From Elymus sibiricus (taxonomy: Eukaryota > Streptophyta > Magnoliopsida > Poales > Poaceae), in the NCBI GenBank assembly GCA_039707655.1, contig CM077666.1, forward strand, positions 247,348,166 to 247,412,165: a DNA stretch of 64,000 nt, in the 5' to 3' direction. Below, in pieces: positions 57,448 through 64,000 of this stretch (within the stretch, counting starts at the first letter, position 1; each line of letters begins with the position of its first letter). Both the position numbers and the translations under genes were made by a program. Below the pieces are notes generated by a model. It was not told the origin of the DNA. It saw only the letters and a list, made by a program, of their open reading frames with translations, and did no database searches.

Positions 57448-57656
57448 TCGATGTTGCTTACTTCATATACACCTTTAGGCTGGTGTGTGGGCTTTCTTGG
57501 AGCGTTCTTCCGTGTCCTGACCAGAAGGGTGATTGCGGCAGCTCCATCCCGTTCCAGATTAATTGATTCCAGATCATCTCCTGGAGACCTAGGGTTGTCA
57601 TACTCAGATGAAGATACATCGCCTGAAGTATGAGTGGTGTCGCTGCTACTCAGCAT
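57448..57656 (-). pseudogene. CACTA ORF2 5' fragment, copy 2
   Basis: Matches 42381-42597. It starts MLSSSDTTHTSGDVSSSEYD (ATG at 57656) and reads without the frameshift present in copy 1, through LERDGAAAITLLVRTRKNAP. It is cut at 57448 by the duplication breakpoint, so only ~70 codons remain. Confidence 0.75.
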
Positions 57657-58349
57657 CTGCAGAGAACACATGCGGAATTCAGAAAAGGGGGATAAGCATA
57701 AAGCTAACAACTTGGTAGCAAGCTGTCTAAACATGGCATGTAATAATTTGGAAATATACGACTAATTTGTTCATTTTGTGTGACTCAGGCGCCCATGATC
57801 TGTAAATCGACAATAACTAATTGGAATAAATACAACTTATATGTACTAGTTAGGAAGGTAGATAATGAACATATATATGCTCTCCATTATTTTATAGCCA
57901 ATTTGTGAACATACCGAACCAAATAGGAAAAGGGATCGCGAGGAAATAGGCCTACCATGATGGAGAGCAGTAATTGACAGGTTTTTGTGCAAACTCGGCA
58001 GGAGAGGCGAGGGTTATAGGATCGATATGTTCGAGGGCGGCTGGCGAGCAAACGAAGATGGTGAGGCGTGGGCAGCCGCGTGTTGGGAACGACAGTGAAG
58101 GTAGGGTTGGCGCCGAAGAGCAAGCACACGGCTGGGTTGAGCATGACGGCTCCGGTAAGGGTTCTGGTGTGGATCGGGGGTGGGGGAGCTGGTGATGTAG
58201 TTTTGGTAGAATATGTGGACTGTTGAGTGAAAGGGGGTGGGCGGTGGGGGGGATGTTGGCGGCTTCGGTGAAAAAAAAGCGCCGGTTGCCGCGCGGAAAG
58301 GCCTATGCAAACGGTTGCATCTACGAATCCGTGTGCACAAATAGCATAA

Positions 58350-59379
58350 TTTCGTTTGGTGCATATAAATCAAATCCTGACTACAACTACATGTGGGTGT
58401 TGGTAAAGAAGGTCTAAAAAATCATTTGTGTGTCGCTTTGTGTGTTTTCATTCATTGTCCAAGGAACGGGAAGAATTTTCAAACATTTCGGATGCAAGAT
58501 GCGGCCACCGGCGTAGGGATTGTTGGTTTTTTAATTACAAGAAATGCGGATGGACTCTGAAAATCACAAAAATCGGTGTGTCACCGTGGCGTGATCTCAA
58601 GACCCAGTGGAATTTTTTTGGTAAAGTTTGGCACAAGTTACGATGATCGCTCCTTGGAAACCGGAGCATCTCACAAGAAGGATCATAGTTTCCAAAAGGA
58701 GACGTGGCAATTCGAACTCTAGTCGTCGGTGACTTCATCGTTTCACCTTGATTTTTTTTCCACGGTACGCAATCACCATTATGCCCTAGGTTTGATTTTC
58801 TGGCACATTTCAGGGCTCGTTTGATATATTTAAGCCATTTTTGCATTTACCATGCATTTAGTGCATATAAATCAAATCCCAACTGTAACTACATGTGGGT
58901 GTTGGCAGAGAAGGTCTAAAAAATCATGTGTGTGTCGCTTTGCGTGTTTTCATTCATTGTCCAAGGAATGGGAAGAATTTTCAAATATTTCGGCTATGAG
59001 ATGTGGCCACTGGCGTAGGGCTTGTTGGTATTTTAATTATAGGAAATGCAGATGGAGTCCAAAAATCACGAAAATCGATGTGCCACCGTGGCGTGATCTC
59101 AAGACCCCATGGAAAAAATTTGGTACAGTTTGGCACAAGTTGTGATGATCGCTCGTTGGAAACCAGAGCATCTCACAAGAAGAATCATAGTTTCCAAAAG
59201 GAGACCTGGCAATTCAAACTCCAATCGGCGGTGACTTCACTGTTTCTCCTCGAAAATTTTCCCACAGTAGGCAATCACCATTATACGCTAGGTTTGATTT
59301 TATGGCGCATTTCAGGGCTTGTTTGCTATATTTAAGCCATTTTTTGCATTTAATGGACATTTAGTGCATATAAATAAAA
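58350..59379. repeat. CACTA ~502-bp repeat array, copy 2 part 1
   Basis: Anchors at 58391 and 58893 (502 bp). Collinear with 43,466-44,478, but ~170 bp found in copy 1 (about 43,299-43,465) is missing just before it. It ends with TAAATAAAA (59371-59379), the MULE target site. Confidence 0.85.
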
Positions 59380-59990
59380 GGGATTTCTATTTTCGTGCCC
59401 CTGGTTCCTTAGTTCTCCTCAGTTTTACCCTGCCAACTAAACGTTACTCACTTTTCCCCTCCTCCCTTGGCCCCAGCCTCTCAAATGCCCAAACAACGCA
59501 TTCTGTTGGGACTTCAAAAGTGTGCCATCAACAACGTCGCAACCCAGCCCATGGGCTGAGCCCGTGCGGCACGTGGGTCGGCCGTTTTCCCAAAAAAAAG
59601 GTCCTGGGTCGTCCTGCCCAACCTGCCTGAACAGTGTCGAAAACCTTTTTCCATTTCTAGTCAAACTTAGAAATTCATAGAACATTCATTTCAAATCCAG
59701 TTGAGTTGATTCAAGTTCCAAAATTCATCATATCTGCAGGCCTATGTAATAGCTAATGTTCGCAATTATACACGAAGCTTTTCTATGTATTTTAGATTTA
59801 AATCTATATTTAATATATATAGAACTTCATTACAAATTCCTAATCAATTCCCTGTTGGTCCAACTCCAGTACCAAAATTTCTATAAATCCTTATTTGACC
59901 TCATTAATTTGCGTCACGATTTTCAGAGAAATTTATTTAAAAAATAACACTAAAACGATAGCTTCCAAAAGAGGCAGTTTCCAATTTTTG
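59380..59990. mobile_element. MULE left-end fragment, copy 2
   Basis: Collinear with 44479-45082, with the same GGGATTTCTATTTTCGTGCC end and the same 9 bp before it. It stops at CCAATTTTTG and is joined to CACTA repeat sequence. Both MULE genes and the right end are gone. Confidence 0.85.
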
Positions 59991-61226
59991 GCACAAGTTA
60001 CGATGATCACTCCTTAGAAACCGTGGTGTGATCTCAAGACCCAGTGGAATTTTTTAGGTAAAGTTTGGCACAAGTTACGATGATCACTCCTTGGAAACTG
60101 GAGCATCTCACAAGAAGGATCATAGTTTCCAAAAGGAGACGTGGCAATTCGAATCCAGTCGTCGGTGACTTGGTCGTTTCGCCTCGAATTTTTATCCACG
60201 GTACGCAATCACCATTATACCCTAGGTTTGATTTTCTGTCGCATTTTAGGGCTGGTTAGATATATTTAAGCCATTTTTGCATTTACCATGCATTTAGTGC
60301 ATATAAATCAAATCCCAACTACAACTACATGTGGGTGTTGGCAAAGATGGTCTAAAAAATCACGTGTGTGTCGCTTTGTGTGTTTTCATTCATTGTCCAA
60401 GGAATGGGAAAAAATTCAAACATTTCGGCTACGAGATGTGGCCACCGGCGTAGGGCTTGTTGGTATTTTAATTACATGAAATGCGGTTAGAGTCCAAAAA
60501 GCACGAAAATCGGTGTGTCACCGTGGCGTGATCTCAAGACCATGTGGAATTTTTTTGGTAAAGTTTGGCACAAGTTGTGATGATCGCTCCTTGGAAACCA
60601 GAGCATCTCACAAGAAGAATCATAGTTTACTAAAGGAGACGTGGCAATTCGAACTCCAATCGGTGGTTACTTCACCGTTTCTCCTCGAAAATTTCCCCAT
60701 GGTAGGCAATCACCATTATACGCTAGGTTTGATTTTCTGGCGCATTTCAGGGCTCGTTTGCTATATTCAAGCCATTTTTTTTGCATTTACCGGGCATTTA
60801 GTGCATATAAATAAAATTCCAACCACACATGCAGACGTGCGATCTGGGTGCATCCTACAGTGCAGACGTACAATCCGTGGGGTTTGGGTTCTGGCCAATC
60901 AGAATGCACGACTCTCATTGCGCACATTTGGGGTCATTGGCCACGGTTTGGTGGGAACATGGCTTTCATGAATGAACCGTGTGCTAATGGTAAACCAGAT
61001 TGCACATGTTCAGTTCATACATACTGGAGTGAGATCAATTGAGTGTGCTAGCTCTAGGGTATATAATCATAAATAGTTCGAATTCATTGCTAGGGCTGAC
61101 AACAAATCAAGGTCAACATATTAATCGTTCTTAGATCAACAGAAGGCCGGACATAAATCATAATTCAGTACATGCGACAGTTCTAATTGAACGAATTAAG
61201 TTGCAAAATAGACATAATAATTAGTG
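59985..61226. repeat. CACTA repeats after the MULE deletion, copy 2
   Basis: Begins with a scrambled junction (59,985-60,060), then one partial and one full ~502-bp unit (anchor 60329). The unique lead-in to TNP2 (about 60,830-61,226) follows, matching 51,870-52,265. Confidence 0.8.
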
Positions 61227-62656
61227 TTACGGAATAATTCCCATGTACATGGGGTTACTGGGATCATTACGTTGACCCTGAATGAACTTAGGATTTCTGA
61301 TGATTTTTAGCTTCTCTATTTTGTTGTTGCGTGATCCCTTAGTTGGCAACTCAGCAAATTGATTGTACCCGTCCTCAGCAGCAACATTCTCGACGCCCAG
61401 TACCCTCCTCTTCCCAGACATCACTACATGGCAGTTCTTATGCAAGGGGTCTTTCACATAGAAAATTTGGGTAGCATCGCTGGCAGGAATGAATGGGCCC
61501 TTGTGATATGCCATCTTGGTTAACATAGGTCTTCCTATAATCATCAACCTTTACCTGACCAAGAGGGACCCATCTGCACTTGAATAATGCCACCTTTACT
61601 TTCACGTAGTCAAGCTCCCAAATCTCTTCGATGGTTCCATAGTATAACTTTTTATCATCTTTGTCTACAGTTAGGCCTTCTATTCGAACAGAGCTGTTCT
61701 GATATGAGGTCTTCCCATCACGTTCCTCAGTGTAGAACGTGTTGCCATTTATGTCATACGCTTGGTACCCCATAACCGTAGGTGATGGCTTTTGTGCCAA
61801 CCACGTTGCAAGGTCATCCATGGATCCGCGTGCCAAATGAGCCTTCAGCCATCAGACTTAGTCCTTATTGTGCGCATCGATCTCGGCATCTAATGGATGC
61901 ATAGTGGGTAAGGAGCTTCGTTGTATCTCCTCCAAGTGTTCTTCAGCAAAAGCGTCGAGATCTAGGCTGTTAAGCAGTACCATCAAATGGGCTTTATCGG
62001 TCTCATCTCTAGGTGCACTAAATGGCACGCCAGCAAGGACCAGCTTACCAGCCAGCCTTCCTTCGTGGTGAGAGAGGGGCAAACCTATAGGTCTTTGTTT
62101 CATGTATTCGGTGCAAAACTCAACAACCTCCTCCGCGGTATAACCTTGTAGGATGCTTGCCTCTGGTTGACATCGGTTCTGACAATAGCGCTTCAATATT
62201 CCCATGAGCCGCTCGAAGGGATACATGTTGTGAAGAAACACAGGACCACAATACTTTATCTCGTCGACAACGTGCACAGTGAGATGGACCATGACATCAA
62301 AGAAGGACGGTGGGAAAAACATCTCTAGGTTTGGCAATATTATTGCAATACCCGCTTGCATAAAATCCAGCTCTCACGATCTACCACCTTCTGCTATAGT
62401 TTGTTGAAGAAAACACAGAGATCAATGAGTGTGTTTCTTATGTCTGTGTCTATCATATTCCTGATGGCCACCGGGAGGATTTGTGTCAACATTACGTGGC
62501 AATCATGTAACTTCATGTGTGCCAACTTCTTTTTACCTAAGTTCACATCCATGAGGCTTCTGATGTTTGCGGAGTCGGAAGAGGGTGTCTTAATTGACAA
62601 CAAATAGTCGAAGAACTCTTTTGCTTCTTGTGGAGTGAAATTGTAACTCTGGCAAA
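61227..62656 (-). pseudogene. CACTA TNP2 transposase C-terminal part, copy 2
   Basis: Collinear with 52266-53695 and carrying the same stops and frameshifts (near 62,390, 62,366 and 61,521), with DUF4218 (LEMFFPPSFFDVMVHL, NMYPFERLMGILKRY) and DUF4216 (KKLYYGTIEEIWELDY) regions. Shared damage shows TNP2 was already dead before duplication. It is truncated at the same base by the same LTR. Confidence 0.75.
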
Positions 62657-64000
62657 TGATACGTCTCCTACGTATCAATTTTTTTTGATTGTTTCATGCT
62701 ATTATATTATCATTCTTGGATACTTTATATGCAATTATATATCATTTTTGGGGACTAACCTATTAACTTAGTGCCTAGTGCCGATTGCTGTTTTCTGCTT
62801 GTTTTTGGTTTACAAAAAATCTATACCAAACGGAGTCCAAATGCTACGAAACTATTTGACGATTTTCTTCTGGACATAAGAGACCCTAGAAGCTTTGGGG
62901 GAGGACCAGAAGACCTAAGAGGAAAAGTCAAGGCAACATGGCATGCCCTGGGGGGTAGGCGCGCCCTGATGCCTCGTGGGCCCCTCGTGGCTCCGTCTGA
63001 CCTAATTCCAGCGCTTTAAATTCCCAAATATTCCAAAACCCCAGAGAGCCACCTGGAACAATTTTTTCTGCCGCTGCAAGTCTCTGTTCTTCCACGATCC
63101 CATCTGGAGGCCTTTTCCGATACTCTACCGGAGGGGGAATCGATCACGGAGGGCTTCTACATCAACCTTGCTACCCTTCCGATGATGTGTGAGTAGTCCA
63201 CCCTAGACCTACGGGTCCATAGTGATTAGCTAGATGGCTTTCTCTCTCTCTTTGATCTTCAATACCATGCTCTCTTCGGAGATCGATCCGATGTAATCTT
63301 CTTTTGCGGTGTGTTTGTTGGGATCCGATGAATTGTGGGTTTATGATCAGATTATTCATTGAAAGTAATTGAGTTTTTCTGAACTTTATTATGTATGATT
63401 GTTATAGCCATGTAATGCTTTCCGATCTATGGGTTTTCCTTGGCCAAGTTGATTCATTGATCTTCAGTGGAAGTGGTGCATAGTAGTAGGTTCAATCTTG
63501 CGGTGTCCTCACCCAGTGACAGCAGGGGAGCGAGGCACATATTTGTATTGTTGCTACTAAGAGTAAAACGACAGGGTTTAATCATATTGCTTGGTTTTAT
63601 TCTATCTACATTATGTCATCTTGCTTAAAGCGTTACTCTGTTCGTTATGAACTTAATACCATAGATGCAGGTAGGAGTTGGTCAATTGGTGGAGTAATAG
63701 TAGTAGATGTAGAATTGTTTCGGTCTACTTGTCACGGACGTAATGCCTATATACATGATCATGCCATGAATAACGTCATAACTATGCGCTTTTCTATCAA
63801 TTGCCCAACAGTAATTTGTCTACCCACCGTATGCTATTTTTATGAGAGAGATGCCTCTAGTGAAAACCCCCGGGTCTACTTTAATCATATTACAAAAACC
63901 AAAAATACCTTGCTGCAATTTTCTTTCTTTTATTTTACTTTGCAATTTATCTATCTACCACTAACAAATTTGATCCTTGTAATTAACGAGTTCAAGGGGA
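62657..64000 (+). repeat. Athila-lineage 5' LTR, copy 2, runs off the window
   Basis: Starts TGATACGTCTCCTACGTATC at the same TNP2 position as copy 1. It retains ~450 bp (about 62,714-63,162) absent from copy 1. The window ends where copy 1 is at 54590, ~190 bp before the LTR end. Confidence 0.8.

Overview
The window looks like nuclear DNA of a large-genome Triticeae grass (wheat or a close relative). Reasons: Stowaway MITEs, nested LTR retrotransposons with 5-bp target-site duplications (TSDs), a giant-LTR LARD-type element, a CRM-type chromovirus, CACTA and Mutator (MULE) DNA transposons, and an Athila-lineage LTR/PBS. I saw no prokaryotic genes, no CRISPR array, and no tRNA or rRNA gene.

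Left part (1-13,000) is comparatively gene-bearing. It holds a CT/CA-rich tract (about 1,340-3,560) built from a ~0.98-kb tandem duplication carrying a MITE in each copy. Next is one intact 189-codon gene (4792-5361) with CCAAT, G-box, TATA and poly(A) signals. A diverged copy of its far-upstream sequence lies downstream of it. Then come an inverted repeat able to form a hairpin (about 6700-7275), a two-exon F-box/DUF295-like pseudogene on the minus strand (7410-8437), a long stretch with no recognisable gene, and a small unassigned pseudogene (12413-12880).

Middle part (13,000-38,131). An array of four related units (A-D) begins near 13,085. It is split inside unit A by an 11.9-kb LARD-like element (13292-25159; TSD CCAAA; 4.06-kb LTRs; strongly decayed pol internally) and resumes to about 28,560. 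A CRM-clade Ty3/gypsy element (28843-36812; TSD AACGC) sits in a CACTA-like non-autonomous element whose right terminus is at 38131. Its gag-pol is broken by several stops and frameshifts, and its pol frame runs into the 3' LTR.

Right part (38,132-64,000) is a CACTA element read on the minus strand. ORF2 (Transposase_24-like plus a C48/Ulp1-like protease domain, broken) is at 38698-42597, followed by ~502-bp subterminal repeats and the TNP2 C-terminus (DUF4218 and DUF4216) at 52266-53695. A complete MULE (44479-50429; 9-bp TSD) is inserted in the subterminal repeats. It carries a MuDR transposase with two premature stops and an apparently intact 135-aa accessory gene. An Athila-lineage retrotransposon is inserted in TNP2 at 53696.

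The compound CACTA+MULE+Athila block is tandemly duplicated with a 15.07-kb offset: copy 1 is 42381-57447, and copy 2 starts at 57448 and runs off the window. Copy 2 has lost most of the MULE through a microhomology-type deletion with a scrambled junction. Copy 1 has lost ~0.45 kb of the Athila LTR and gained an ORF2 frameshift. No previously undescribed defence or metabolic system is evident. The most interesting items are this datable duplication, the intact accessory ORF in a dying MULE, the decayed pol in the LARD, the split A-D array with its recurrent motif, and the hairpin beside the genes.
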